A model generated the notes under the pieces. The model did no database searches. It was not told the origin of the DNA and worked only from the letters and a program-made list of their open reading frames with translations. The translations under genes and the position numbers were made by a program. A stretch of DNA of 64,000 bases from Nymphalis io (Eukaryota > Arthropoda > Insecta > Lepidoptera > Nymphalidae), in assembly GCF_905147045.1 (NCBI RefSeq), contig NC_065894.1:9337501-9401500 (forward strand), read 5' to 3'. Shown piece by piece: positions 1-11,341 of the stretch. Every line of letters starts with the position of its first letter. The first letter of the stretch is position 1.

Positions 1-674
1 AGGGATCATAAATATAAAACAATAAATAGTAAAAAGACAAAAATTACAATAATAATATTTTACAGATTTTACATATTATAAATTAGATTAAATTAATTCG
101 AATTAAATTATAATACCAAATTAAACTAAAATTATTTAAATCAAATCTAAATTAATTAAATCAAAATAAAATTTGAATTAAATATATTCAAATTCACAAG
201 AATGACTACATCTTTTTTACATAACAAGTTATTTTTTGTACGACAACTTTGAATTACATATAAATTTAAACAAAAAAGTAACATTCATATTTTTTGGCGT
301 GGTATGCTTTCAACGGTCATGTGACGAAATATTGTCGCTTGTATTAATTGTAATAGAGTTCTCATTAAGTTGATTAGGCTTACAATAGGCTATTATAATA
401 TTTTATAAAACTACTGTTTTCTATTTTTATCATTGAAGAAAATTACGAAATAGTTGATTTAAAACGAGAATGATTTAATTAATTAATTCAATCCAAATAA
501 ACGTCATAATGATTGAAGTTCAAAATAGGGAAAGCGATGGGCTACAGACAAGCGCGTGAATACCGCGCTAATATAAAGTTTTTTAATATAACTAAATTAA
601 AAAAAAGTCTAAGACATTAATATACCAATATATTTTATATTAAGTTTCACCAGACTTACAAAATCCTAATTATG
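1..674. other. AT-rich non-coding DNA
   Basis: No open frame, RNA gene or recognisable repeat was seen here. The stretch is rich in A/T runs made of near-repeats of the kind AATTAAAT, typical of lepidopteran intergenic or intronic DNA. Confidence 0.5.
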
Positions 675-905
675 TAACAGCCTATATATGTCCCACAGCT
701 GGGCCTAGGCCTCGTCATTCATCTCCTTGAGAAGATGTGGAGCTTATTCCATTGTGGTTTGGCACACATATGGTAGCTTTTAATGCGACACCAGCAATTC
801 TCATCATGATTTTTTCCATCCGAGCAATGGATGATATATAAATTACACACATGCTAATTGGGTGACCCTTGCCGAGATTACAACCTGAAATCTTCTATGC
901 ATCTT
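675..905 (-). repeat. Degraded SINE, family A
   Basis: The left edge reads TAACAGCCT, then TGTCCCACAGCTGGGC, a degraded form of the family end seen at 38056 and 62171. GGAGCTTATTCCA follows, and the right part keeps a decayed tRNA-like segment. The orientation is minus (tRNA-like head on the right). It is the most diverged copy of this family in the window. Confidence 0.55.
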
Positions 906-1952
906 CTCATTGCATATGTAATTAGTTGTAATGAAAAATAAGTTGAACTGGATGGGAATTGACGTAGATTTTCATACAGAACTGTAAATTACGTTGAATA
1001 TAAAAATAAATTTGAATAATGCATTATAAGTAGTGATGCGAAAACCGCTGAGTTATGAAAAACTTAATTTCATACGCCATATTTCATTGAAGCAATCCTC
1101 ACGTCTCCTACAATAATATGAACTATATATAAATTAAACTTTAATTACATCATAAGATAATTAACATATTAATTTTACGATATAGTCAAATTATTAAAAT
1201 TATAATTCTTAATTAATGTCTAACCATTTTAGTTATGTTTCTGCGCACAAAAATTTACGCCTTGATTTTGAAATGTATTTAATTTGTCTCATTTGAAAAG
1301 TATACAATCAAAGTGGGAGGTAACCGAATAAATTTAGAAATTGATACTTAAATAAAGGACCCACAATAACTTTAACGTAAATATCAGTGAGTAACTCATA
1401 TATAGTTTAGTAATGTTCTTTTGTAATGGTACAAGTGACCTAACAACACGCTTTAGACAATACAAAATCCAAAACATAATAGGGTTAATGCTCATCGAAC
1501 AATACTGACCTCAAACGGCGGCCGATGTGTTCCGCTTGCGTTATACCGTTACACTATACATTCACAATAAACAATTAGCTACAACTCGATTCAACACTAA
1601 AAAAACAACAAAGAAATCCAAGATCGTGGTACGTCCGGCGACCACTGGTTGCGAACAGCGACTACAACTAACAACACGGTGGCGGTACTCAGATAAGTGA
1701 ATCAAGATAATGCTTGGTACAGAGTAAAAGCAAGTACTATAAAGTCGTGCTCACATAACACAGCGAAAGCGTTATATTGCATACGCGTGTAATTCAAACA
1801 ACGAGCCAATCTTTGCTTAGCTACGTGTAATTAAGATTATTTTAATATAATATATGTTATATGTTTAGATTATTTTTAAATTATTACAACGTTTAATTTT
1901 TCTTTGTGATTATAAAAATATCAGAATGTAATTTGAAAGTAATATTATTAGT
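906..1952. other. Intergenic or intronic DNA with a GC-richer patch
   Basis: No supported gene. The patch at about 1500-1760 is clearly GC-richer than its surroundings, with segments such as CGGCGGCCGATG and CGTCCGGCGACCAC. It could be a promoter or untranslated exon of a gene outside the window, but no splice structure or open frame supports this. Confidence 0.3.
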
Positions 1953-1969
1953 TTTTTATGACGTTAAAT
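1953..1969. repeat. Target-site duplication, left copy
   Basis: The 17-bp string TTTTTATGACGTTAAAT occurs here and again, identically, at 2162-2178. It exactly brackets the repeat between them, as expected for a retroposon target-site duplication. Confidence 0.8.
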
Positions 1970-2161
1970 TCTTTTTCTTTCTTCTTCTTTGTTCAAACCC
2001 TCTTCCCAGTTCAGCTGGGGTCGGGTCTCCTTGTACATCTGCGCCAGAGAGCTCTGTTCTGGGTTGTCTGTATACTCAGATTCTCTTTCTGAGCCTCTTT
2101 TTGTATATTTGACCACCAGGCTGCGGGCGGTCGCCCTCTTCCCCGCTTTTATATTCTATTA
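1970..2161 (-). mobile_element. SINE-like retroposon, family C
   Basis: A 192-bp insert bounded by a perfect 17-bp direct repeat. Its left edge is pyrimidine-rich (TCTTTTTCTTTCTTCTTC), which on the minus strand is an A-rich tail, so the element reads on minus. The body (from about CTCTTCCCAGTTCAGCTGGG) is GC-richer than the flanks and resembles a repeat I recall as common in lepidopteran genomes. I could not assign a tRNA head. The perfect duplication suggests a fairly recent insertion. Confidence 0.7.
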
Positions 2162-2178
2162 TTTTTATGACGTTAAAT
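2162..2178. repeat. Target-site duplication, right copy
   Basis: Second perfect copy of the 17-bp string found at 1953-1969. Confidence 0.8.
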
Positions 2179-5100
2179 ATATTTCAATTTAAAATAACTT
2201 ACAAGTTCTCATTGATAATATTTGGATATAACTCGATAGACACATATATACATTATTATATTTATCTATGACCACCATAGCTATTAATAAATAATTTTAA
2301 TATATATTTTTACTTTTTACTCACAACAACGAAATCTCGAATTGAAAAAAATCAAAATAAAATCCAAGAAAAGTCGTGGTCTATTTTAAATCCTCAGTTC
2401 AATTAAATCATAAGGCCTATAATCATATTAGCAAACATTATAATTATTTAATTAAAGCAGCCCATACAACTTAGTAAGCATTACAGAAATTATACTTCGT
2501 TTACATCAGCAATATTGCATTATCACTATATAATTATAATAATATAAATTATAATCTACAAAACATATTTCGTTGTGATAATAATAATAATTTATTTTTT
2601 GAAATAATAAAGACTCAATTAGAAAATATAATAATTAACGGGCTGATACTAGTAACGAAAACACTTAAACAGAAAAATACATTAACAAATGGATTAGCCA
2701 ACTACCCAGCTGAAACATTACAGCAGCGATTTATAACAATAATTAATATAAACAAGGTAATGAATTAACATAATCGTTTCCGTACTATAATGGTATAAAA
2801 TAAAAAGTATTACAAATGTTTTGTGTTGTACACTATGCACAATTTAGGCTAAAACTGCACTACAGTATTAGAATGTCTCGGGATATTTTCTCTGTGCAAC
2901 GCTGAGCGCGGTCGATGACTTGTTTGCCAGCCGTGAAAAATGTTCTCAACTATTTAACCGACTTAGCAAACAAAACGAAAGGTTCTCGTTTAATAATATT
3001 TACTTATTGTTCTTTACGACATAATATCAAAATTACATGTAAGTTGTAAATCAGTGAATTATACTAACAAAGGCACGTAGTAAAGTTTTATGTACCCTTC
3101 GATTATCGCGTCTAACTATATATTGGCGCTTACAATATTCTTGATATAATTTTGAGAATTTAGATTTTTTGATATGATTTTCATTTCAACAATTTACATT
3201 TTTTTAAGATTCAGTAATTTTTAACATTATTTACAGAAAATATTATGCTTCTGTAAATTATTTTATTCTCTTTAATTCGTAGTTATATAGAATTATGTAT
3301 GTATGTTGAAAACTAATCACAGTTCAAAACAATAAAAAAAAGTTTGTAATATAATATATTTGTTATATAACTCGAATTGAAATAAAGATTATCTTACTAC
3401 TTAAAAAAATTATCGCAGTGTATAATTACATTTAACTAGCTGTTAAGGAACATTTTATAACGCCTAAAATTATTCTAAAATATAATAATATCGAAAAATT
3501 ACGTTATTTAATTACGTATGTTTAGCTTCCTTCAATAGATTTATCAAACAATGCATAATATGAGGAAACATAAAACTTCAATATTATATATATATAATTA
3601 AAAAAGCAAATGCACTAATATCATTTCAGACAAGTCATTACTTGAACACTACTGGAACACTTTCCTGTGTATTACTTAAATATAAAGAATTGGTAATATA
3701 GTTTACAATAAATAACTAAACGTTACGCTTTAATATAACACCAAGTAACTATATCTAATCTTGACTGTTGTTACTAGAAAGTTGATAAAGTATAAGAAAG
3801 TACGATTAATTACTTAACCGTATCAATTGGAAGAATAAAATTGTTTGTTGATACTTAATATTATAATTCCGTAGCGGTACTAATTACTAATACACTTACT
3901 TATCTACACTTAGATCATATCATAATTAAAGAGAGAGCGAATTTTGTGAATTGTGAATTTTAAAACCTTCCACGGCGTGTTCTATTTGGGTACTTTCCTA
4001 TATAATATGTGGCTCAATTTTTCTCGTGAAAAAAACTAAAAAAAGTCCGCGGCAGTATATGTATCTTCTAATAATAGCTCATATTATCAGTATGAATAAA
4101 TTTTGGTTAAAATTAATTATTTTCGAAGGTTTCTTAACCGATACGTCGAGGTGCAACATTTTATCAAAACCACGTTAACCATTTATATTGTTAAAACAAA
4201 TTAAATGTTTATTTTTAATCAGACATCTTTATCTTTTGCATTTCTGCAAATATTTACAAATAGTTAAATCGTAAAAAATACATTTAATCGAAAGCTGACT
4301 TCATTACATTGAAATAAAGATCATTATGCACAGAAAAGGGTTACGATGATGACAATTTCCGAGAATAATATTAAGTATATTACCGGTAAATAATTATTTT
4401 GAGGGATTCCCAGTTTCAGTTTTACAGGAAATTCTTAGTAAAAAGATTTAATGTATAATATAAATGCGTTATTTACAGATTAAAAGCCGATACAAATGTA
4501 TAATGTTAGCAGTACTAAGAACTCACTTGATATACTATTTTGATGCGTGTATTCTTGAAATGTTATGATTATTATGGTCAATGTCGCATATCACCTAGTA
4601 ACATTTCACGATTTTTTTAAATAAATTGTTCTATTATAAATCATTAAAATTACTGATAATTTTAAATTAACACCCATATTACTAAGGACCTGCAGTTCGA
4701 AGCAAAAAGCAATATAGATATAAATGAGAAGTGAGTTGTATGATTAAATCTAACAATAAGAAACATTATACATATGATTCATTACCTTTATAACCTACAA
4801 TTAGTATCTCAACGTAGTCATTATAATTCAATTACAGTATTTATGATTAATTCACTAATTAATGAAATAAAATAAGATTTACCTTAGTTAACAAAACTGT
4901 CACAGGTGACTTAATGATTCTTACAAAACTTATCGCGTATACACATATTTTATAAACATATAGCATATCATCATAATTAAACTATATTTTATATTTGATT
5001 CAATTATATTAAAAACCTTTACTCAATGGATATTTTATAAATATTTTTTTCTTATTTTTAATATGTAGGTAGATACAGTGTTGTATTTTAACTTAGGTGT

Positions 5101-5639
5101 TTTTTTCATCTGACAATACCTTGAGTAATGTGTTACGTCATTCAGTGCTACTAATATAATCGTCATTATGAGAGGTTAATTGTTATTTGTAAATAGTAAC
5201 AATAAATTTAAATAATTAATTATGTATTTTACTACAAAAGAAAAAATATTGTTATCTTTATCATCATAATTTTATTCACATGTACATGTAGGGACATTTA
5301 AAAATAAAAAGCAAGAATTATTAAGCAACAATCATTACCAAGTTCAAATTTACTAGCAAAGTAATTGTAATTCATTGTTATAAAATTCCACAATCACAAA
5401 GTCATCTTACTTCGAATAGTTATCATAAGTCAACAAGAGCGTGTGCAACGCGGAATATTTTCAGACATGTTCCAGCGAAATCTTAATTGTATCAGCTGAT
5501 TAAGACGTATTCCTACGAAAAAAAAAGAAGACCTTACGCTGGCGTTTTTTAATGACTATTATGAAAATAAGCAGTTACTAATTTAAATTGGTTAATGAAA
5601 TCTATATCCTGTGCAAGATTAATCATAATGCACATTTGA
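2179..5639. other. AT-rich non-coding DNA
   Basis: About 3.5 kb with no open frame of note on either strand and no repeat I could recognise. A slightly GC-richer patch near 2880-2950 has no gene signal. Confidence 0.5.
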
Positions 5640-5822
5640 GCACTACACACAGGTGCACTCCGATGTGAGGGCAATACGGTCAGACGACCGGGCAATCATG
5701 CACAGGACCAACGGCGTTGCGTGCTTTACGAGGCTTTGAGAGAGAATATCTCGACAGGCAAACCACATAGCTTTTTTGTCCCGAACCAAGATTGGAAGCC
5801 TCGGGATATGCAGTCCTATAAG
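5640..5822 (-). repeat. Partial SINE, family B
   Basis: GGTGCACTCCGATG, then ACAGGACCAACGGCGTTG, GTGCTTTACGAGG and a decayed tRNA-like end (CCCGAACCAAGATTGGAAGC) match the order of blocks in the fuller copy at 37240-37561. The segments appear in minus orientation, with the tRNA-like head at the right. The short open frame over it is a by-product. Confidence 0.55.
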
Positions 5823-6084
5823 TTTTGTTTGTATATTCGCAAGGTCTTTAACCTTACAAACGACTTGATAATTCAGAATAACTTTAACTTTAATTTAAAA
5901 ACAAACAAAATTTTATGATTTGTTTGTGGAACAATCAGCTCTAGAATCGTTTAGATTCCACACCACGCACCACTAAAAGGTACCTAGTTTCAAAGTGAAG
6001 TGCTTTGTGGTGTGACCATTCTCGGTCTCTTTTCAAATCTCAAAATGACATCATCCGTTTGGACGAAAACAGTTCTTTGATATT

Positions 6085-6101
6085 AACTATGTTTACGGCT
6101 T
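6085..6101. repeat. Target-site duplication, left copy (LINE)
   Basis: The 17-bp string AACTATGTTTACGGCTT is repeated exactly at 7588-7604, bracketing a LINE fragment whose right end is A-rich. Confidence 0.85.
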
Positions 6102-7587
6102 TAGCCGCTTAGATTATGCGAGCTTTCTTTATGAAGAAGTTCTCAGTCAAATCTTTAAAAACTTGACCGGACTCAAAATCAGGCTATGCGTATTATAGGT
6201 GGTTTTATCAAAAGCACTCCTATTCATGTAATGAAAATGAAGTGAGCTTTCATTACAACCTCTATTTATTCGTGGAGAATATTTGGGCCGTAAATTTTAT
6301 CTAAATAATAAATCATGTAAGCTCAATTCAATTGCTACTTTATTAAACAATTAATCTGATTTAACGATATCTTACCGCTGGCTAAGAAAAAAAAAACCTT
6401 TATTAGCTTCCATTCATAATCATCTTAAAATTATAGTTATAAATGTCAGTCCACATTTAGAAATGTTTTCTTTAAATATATTAGTTAAATTAATTTACAG
6501 AATTTTATCAAATTGAATATTAAAAATATAAATAAACCAAAAGGGCTTACACTAATTTTCAACTTAATTCATTTTATTACAATCTATGTTCAAAGAATTA
6601 TGCAGGGTTCTATAAGATATTCACAGATGGATCGAAAGATGTTTACAGAAGTGGTGCGGCGTTCTACGATCCGCAAGTTAACTTTAAAGCTAAATTTTAA
6701 ATTAATTGTACATTGTCTATAATGTACATAAAATTAATAGCTACAGCAAAGGCTTTGTCTTATATTAAGTCTATTAATGGGAATAAGTTTGTCATATTTA
6801 CAGACGCTAAAACTGCTTTGCAACATTTAGCTCGGTGTACCTCGAATTGTCGAGGAATCCCCGTAGCTTATAAAATAATAAAATTACTTTTGGAACTAAA
6901 CGCCTTACCTAAATGTCTTTTTCTACAATGGTATGGTAATGGTAATCTCATAGTGGCATAAGGGAGAACGATTTAGTAGATGAGCTTGCAAAACATGCAT
7001 GTACAGATGGCTTAATAGTAAAAACAAAACCATTCTATAGCGAGTGTTTATTTATTTATTTATGGAATTATGGAAAAGGTATTTCGATGAAAGGTCCACC
7101 AAGAAGGGTATATGGTACAAGACTATTCAGCCGGAACCGATGAGTTCTCATTGGACCAACAATAGATTAAATAGATTAGATATACTAATAGCTTTAAGAA
7201 TACATTCCGGACACATTCCACTGAACAAGTTTGCTTATATGATGGACAAGACTAATTCCCCTAGTTGTGAGGAATTATATAAGATCGAAGATGTATATCA
7301 TATTGTAATGGAATGTATCCGGAACGAACCATTACGTAATGATATATTTATGCCTCATGGTGTTATTAGAGAAATCGGGAGATTAAACTGCGTCCTGGCA
7401 ATTCCTTTGTCCGCGGGTGCCAGGACTCTTTATAAGCTTGTAAGACTGGGTTTGAGAGTAAGATGATCAAAATCATCATGTCTCAAGCCCAGTTTTCTGG
7501 TTAAGAAAGATGTATAGAGCGTCATAGTAATTTGTCACACAAATTCTTTAAATAGATAATACAAGCTCTTTAAATAAAGAAAAAAAG
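6102..7587 (+). mobile_element. 5'-truncated non-LTR retrotransposon with RNase H
   Basis: A 1486-bp insert with perfect 17-bp target-site duplications and an A-rich end (TAAATAAAGAAAAAAAG), the hallmarks of LINE retroposition with 5' truncation. It holds only the last part of ORF2: a post-RT segment (QNQAMRIIGGFIKSTPIHVM near 6173-6232, then SELSLQPLFIRGEYLGRKF), an RNase H domain and a C-terminal segment with a decayed Cys-His knuckle. Reading frames are broken by indels and stops, so it is dead. The RNase H domain separates it from LINE clades that lack one; the clade is not assigned. Confidence 0.85.
6617..7466 (+). pseudogene. RNase H and C-terminal remnant of LINE ORF2
   Basis: The frame around 6617 reads IFTDGSKDVYRSGAAFYD, where the D of FTDG is the first catalytic Asp of RNase H. 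A second strand-and-Asp motif (FVIFTDAKTAL) follows near 6790-6820, and NDLVDELAKHACTDG near 6970-7015 corresponds to the last conserved helix. The usual VPSHSGI-like motif is destroyed near 6930-6970. From 7044 a cleaner frame encodes HIPLNKFAYMMD and EDVYHIVMEC, the Cys-His knuckle region with one Cys missing. In-frame stops and frame changes show it is not functional. Confidence 0.75.
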
Positions 7588-7604
7588 AACTATGTTTACG
7601 GCTT
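7588..7604. repeat. Target-site duplication, right copy (LINE)
   Basis: Exact second copy of the 17-bp string at 6085-6101, directly after the A-rich end of the LINE. Confidence 0.85.
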
Positions 7605-8040
7605 AGTGTTTTATTTATCAACTTACAATTTTATTAACGCATAATATTTATTTTATAACCGATTGACGTCATTATTACACACCTTGTACTCTATTGAAAC
7701 GAGTTTCTTTAGGTATATCCTAACAAGTTGTAACACAATAGATACAAAAACGTTTTAAATAATCAATTATTGAAACCTTATAACTTCTTAGTGTATGACA
7801 TAAGAAAAGACAAATAATAAATAAATTTATCTGAATAATTTCACCATGAGTTTTAACAGACTGAACTTCAGCTGAATTCCTGAAAAGTAAAATATAAAGT
7901 AGCATAAGAGACCGGTTATGACTACTGGGCAAACGTGCCCTCTTTTTAAGAAAGCTTTTTAGCTTAATTCACCGTTCTATTCCAGTGCAGGTTTTGTGGT
8001 AAAAGGTAAGACACTACAACATAACACAGGGTACATTTTG
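7605..8040. other. AT-rich DNA between retroelements
   Basis: No gene or recognised repeat. The 70-codon minus-strand open frame here shows no coding signal. Confidence 0.4.
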
Positions 8041-8170
8041 ACTGATGTGTAGGGCTTTGTGGAAGGTCATCTAGGTAGGCACCACCCACTCATCAGATAT
8101 TCTAATGCCAATGTCTATGGGCGTTGGTGACCACTTACCATCAGGTAGCCCATATGCTCGTCCTTCTTTC
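8041..8170 (+). repeat. Internally deleted repeat, family D
   Basis: It begins GTAGGGCTTTGTGG, continues GGTAGGCACCACCCACTCAT and ends with GACCACTTACCATCAGGTAG, the order seen in the complete copy at 52893-53193. The middle third is missing: the left block joins directly to ATGCCAATGTCTATGGGCG. Confidence 0.65.
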
Positions 8171-8227
8171 GTCCGTCTTTATTTTTATAGTATAGGTAGG
8201 CACATATACTATAAAAAAAAGAAAGGA

Positions 8228-8275
8228 AAAGAGCAATACTTAGTATTGTTCGGGTTTGAAAGATGAGTGAGTGAG
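8228..8275 (+). repeat. Middle fragment of repeat family D
   Basis: GCAATACTTAGTATTGTT followed by GGGTTTGAAAGATGAGTGAG matches the middle of the copy at 52893-53193, the very part missing from the neighbour at 8041-8170. Confidence 0.55.
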
Positions 8276-8721
8276 TAGTTAAAACCTATTAGTAGTAGCC
8301 TATAAAAACGGAAAAAAGAGGAAATTTCGGCAACTTTTGGAGACTGTCAAGAAAAGAAAAGTTGCAGATCTTGGACACGTAAAAGATATGAACTTTTGCA
8401 TCTCATTATGATAGAAAAGCTGTTGGTCGCAGAAAAAAGTTTTGGCTGTGCAACATTCGAGAATGGGCGTGAATCGCGAGTGGAGCCGAACTCTTTCGCC
8501 TCACGAAGAACAAGGAGTATTAGTAGCACTCGAAGAAGAAGAAGTAGTAGCCTACGGAGAATCTTTTTTTTTTCAATATTGTCAAAAGATTCAAAAACGA
8601 ATGTTTGGTGTGTTCATTATACTTAATCAAAGTCAAATAGTCACTGTTATATAGTAGGACTTTCCCTAAGAACGAATAACTTGCTCCAGGAAGGATATAT
8701 TGACTTTGAGGAGTCGAAAAC

Positions 8722-10158
8722 TTGGTGTTACAAACTTGTAGTACTTGTTTGATGTTAAACATCCGCCTGGCTTGTTACCACCGTACCGGCGATTCAGTGT
8801 ATTTTCCCTTTTGGCAACCACTTGGAGAAACACGCCTCCACACTTTGCCCATCCCTATCGTGGCAATACGTCGCTGGCTTCACGTCTCTTTTCCATTTTT
8901 TCCCCAAATGGTAGCGCATTACAGAAATAACGGTCATACAGCGGTACACATCCCCACATTGTTTGAGGTCGAGTTCTCTAACATCCGTGGACTCCACGCT
9001 AACCTCAACGCTGTCCACCAGCATCTCGAGACAGCACGGCCAGCAATGTTGTTTCTCACGGAGACACAAATACTCCGTCCTGCCGATACCAGCTACCTTA
9101 ATTATCTCGGCTACATGCTTGAAGAATCCTTCAAAGTGAAAGCCGGAGTATGCTTCTCCATGTTGGTGGTACGTGTGGAACTAGTTCGTCAGAGTCGAGT
9201 CTACGTTTGCCTCTACAGATCCCATAATGGTGACTTGGAGACAAGCCGATTATTTGACCATCTTAGTCGGGTGGCAGATGCTGTGCAAAAGCAGTTTCCT
9301 GACGCGGAATTGGTTTTTTTGGGGGATTTTAATGCTCACGATGAATCATGGTTGAAACCCCTTAAAACTGACCATGCCGGAAGGAATGCTCATGCTTTTG
9401 CTGTCACACATGACTTGACCCAACTGGCTGAGCCCACTAGGATCCCAGACATTGATGGGCAAGCACCTTCTCTACTGGACCTTCTGCTGACTTCTCACCC
9501 AGTGGAATATCAGGTTGTGGTTCAGGCTCCACTTGGTTCTTCGGATCACAGTCTTATATTTACCAAAGTGCCACAGGTCAAGCTGCCGCCACCAGCGGTA
9601 TGCAAACGTCGCGATTGGCACTATAAGTCGGCAGATTGGGACGGTATGCGCGATTACTATGCGTCGGTCCCTTGGAAGGAACGTTGCTTCAGTGGGAATG
9701 ATCCGACAGCTAGTGCCGCTGCTGTTGCTAGCGAGATCATGTTGGGAATGGAATACTACATTCCTAGCTCAGATCTCGTCAGTAGGGGTACGCGTAATCG
9801 TTGGTTCACTCGTGAATGTACCGATGCTGTATCATCTAAGCAGGCGGCATATCGCGAGTGGATCAACGGCTGCATTAGCGGGGCATCTAACACTGACTCA
9901 CTGAAAGCAAACTACAATAAAAATTCCAAGTCCTGTAGGAAGGCATACACAAGAGCGGATGCACAGCGCATTGTACAGATTGGTCATGACCTTGTTTCGC
10001 ATCCTAGGGGCTCCCGTAGCCTCTGGCGTCTGACCAAGTCTGTACAAAACAATTTCTGCCAACCTTCGCTGCCACCGCTCAGAAATCCGGACGGATCGCT
10101 AGCTCACATTTCGCAAGAGAAAGCCGATCTCCTGGCTAAACTCTTTGCCGATAACTAA
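8722..10158 (+). pseudogene. LINE ORF2, endonuclease part
   Basis: An open frame of 478 codons. The endonuclease fold starts at about residue 83 with FSNIRGLHANL and shows the catalytic set: Glu at about residue 114 in LTETQ, GDFNAH at about 201-206 and SSDHS at about 273-277. The segment before residue 80 may be non-native upstream sequence read through in frame. After the endonuclease comes the linker that usually leads to the RT, ending LAKLFAD, where a small indel introduces a stop. Functional EN residues remain, but without an intact RT the copy cannot mobilise itself. Confidence 0.8.
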
Positions 10159-10215
10159 CTCCGTCATCGATGATTGTAGTGCGCTGCCACCAACAATACC
10201 TCATGTGGCCATACG

Positions 10216-11131
10216 ATGCCTGACATCAAAATCAGGCAACGTGATGTGCGTGCGGAGCTGCAATCACATGATGTACGGAAAGCTAGCGGTCCCGATGGAA
10301 TACCAGCCATAGTGCTGAAGAAGTGCGCGGCGGAGCTGTCTCCTATGTTAACGCGCCTGTTCCAACTTTCTCTCTCTTCGGGATGTGTGCCGGAGGCTTG
10401 GAGAAGAGCTAATGTGCAAGCGGTTCCCAAAAAAGGGGATCGGTCGGACCCGGCAAATTATCGGCCAATAGCTATCACCTCAGTACTTAGTAAGGTGATG
10501 GCACGGATTCTAAACAACCAACTGATCCATTACCTAGAAGATCACTGTCTAATTAATGATCGTCAGTGTACGGGTTTCGACCCAACCGGTCTACAGGTGA
10601 TCTACTAGCGTACGTAACACACTTCTGGGGTGAAGCTATCGACGAGCATGGGGAATCTTTGGCTGTCAGCCTCGATATCTCCAAGGCTTTCGACAGGGTC
10701 TGGCACAGAAGTCTTCTCTCCAAGCTGCCGGCATATGGTCTGCCTGCTCAGCTTTGCACCAGGATTGCCAGCTTCCTACACAAGCGTAGCCTTCATGTTT
10801 TACTCGATGGTTGCGCTTCACAATTCTATGTAGTTAATGCTGGGGTCCCCCAGGGATCTGTGCTATCTCCCACACTCTTTCTTTTGCATATCAATGATAT
10901 GCTCTCTCTTTGGAACATACATTGCTATGCAGATGATAGTACAGTAAATGGTGGATACCACGGACGCGCACCACGGCTGGGCGAGCGGAAATTGCGAAGA
11001 GGCGGAAGGATGTTGTCATTGAACTCGATAGGACATTAGAACTCATCGCCAAATGGGCTCTGATAATCTTGTTGAGTTTAACGCCAAGAAAACACAGGTA
11101 TGCGCTCTCACAGCGAAAAAGTCAACATTTT
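10216..11131 (+). pseudogene. LINE ORF2, reverse transcriptase part, frameshifted
   Basis: The first piece (10216-10608) carries KASGPDGIPAIVLKKCA and NYRPIAITSVLSKVMARIL, RT motifs 1 and 2. A frame change near 10570 leads to GFRPNRSTGDLL, DISKAFDRVWH (first catalytic Asp), AGVPQGSVLSPTLF and CYADDS (catalytic Asp pair). Further indels after 10940 split the thumb region, whose last recognisable part is DNLVEFNAKKTQVCAL near 11055-11100. Confidence 0.8.
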
Positions 11132-11256
11132 CCCCTCTTCCACCAGTGCGGGTTGGTGGAATGAACACATGTGGCAGAATTTCAATGAATACACATGCAG
11201 GTTTCCTCACGATGTTTTCCTTTACCGTCAAGCACGAGATGAATTATAATAATACA
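11132..11256 (-). repeat. Partial SINE, family A, inside LINE 3' end
   Basis: CCAGTGCGGGTTGGTGGAA, ACATGTGGCAGAATTTCA and TCACGATGTTTTCC match the central part of the copies at 38056 and 62171. The tRNA-like head and the far end are absent. A 10-bp direct repeat TCAACATTTT at 11122-11131 and 11257-11266 flanks it and may be a target-site duplication. Confidence 0.65.
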
Positions 11257-11341
11257 TCAACATTTTTTTTTATTTCAAATATTCTAGCCAACAGAAGGAC
11301 AGAAGCAACGTCATGCGAAGTAGGGATGCATATCCAGTTTT

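Larger units (their letters stand above)
8722..11131 (+). mobile_element. Degenerate LINE with endonuclease and reverse transcriptase
   Basis: Order of domains: apurinic-type endonuclease (EEP fold), a linker, then a reverse transcriptase with the YADD catalytic box at 10926-10937. The element is GC-rich compared with the surrounding DNA. Frameshifts near 10155, 10215, 10570, 10940 and 11055 break the polyprotein. The 3' part is missing: the frame stops soon after NLVEFNAKKTQVCALTAKK, where a family A SINE fragment begins. The sequence resembles Jockey/CR1-type elements; clade assignment is tentative. The true 5' end was not located. Confidence 0.85.

Noticed and set aside
8380..8650. Possible Harbinger-type transposase start (RRKKFWLCNIREWA)
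   Set aside because: Only about 14 residues resemble the family, a stop follows, and no terminal inverted repeats or target duplications were found.
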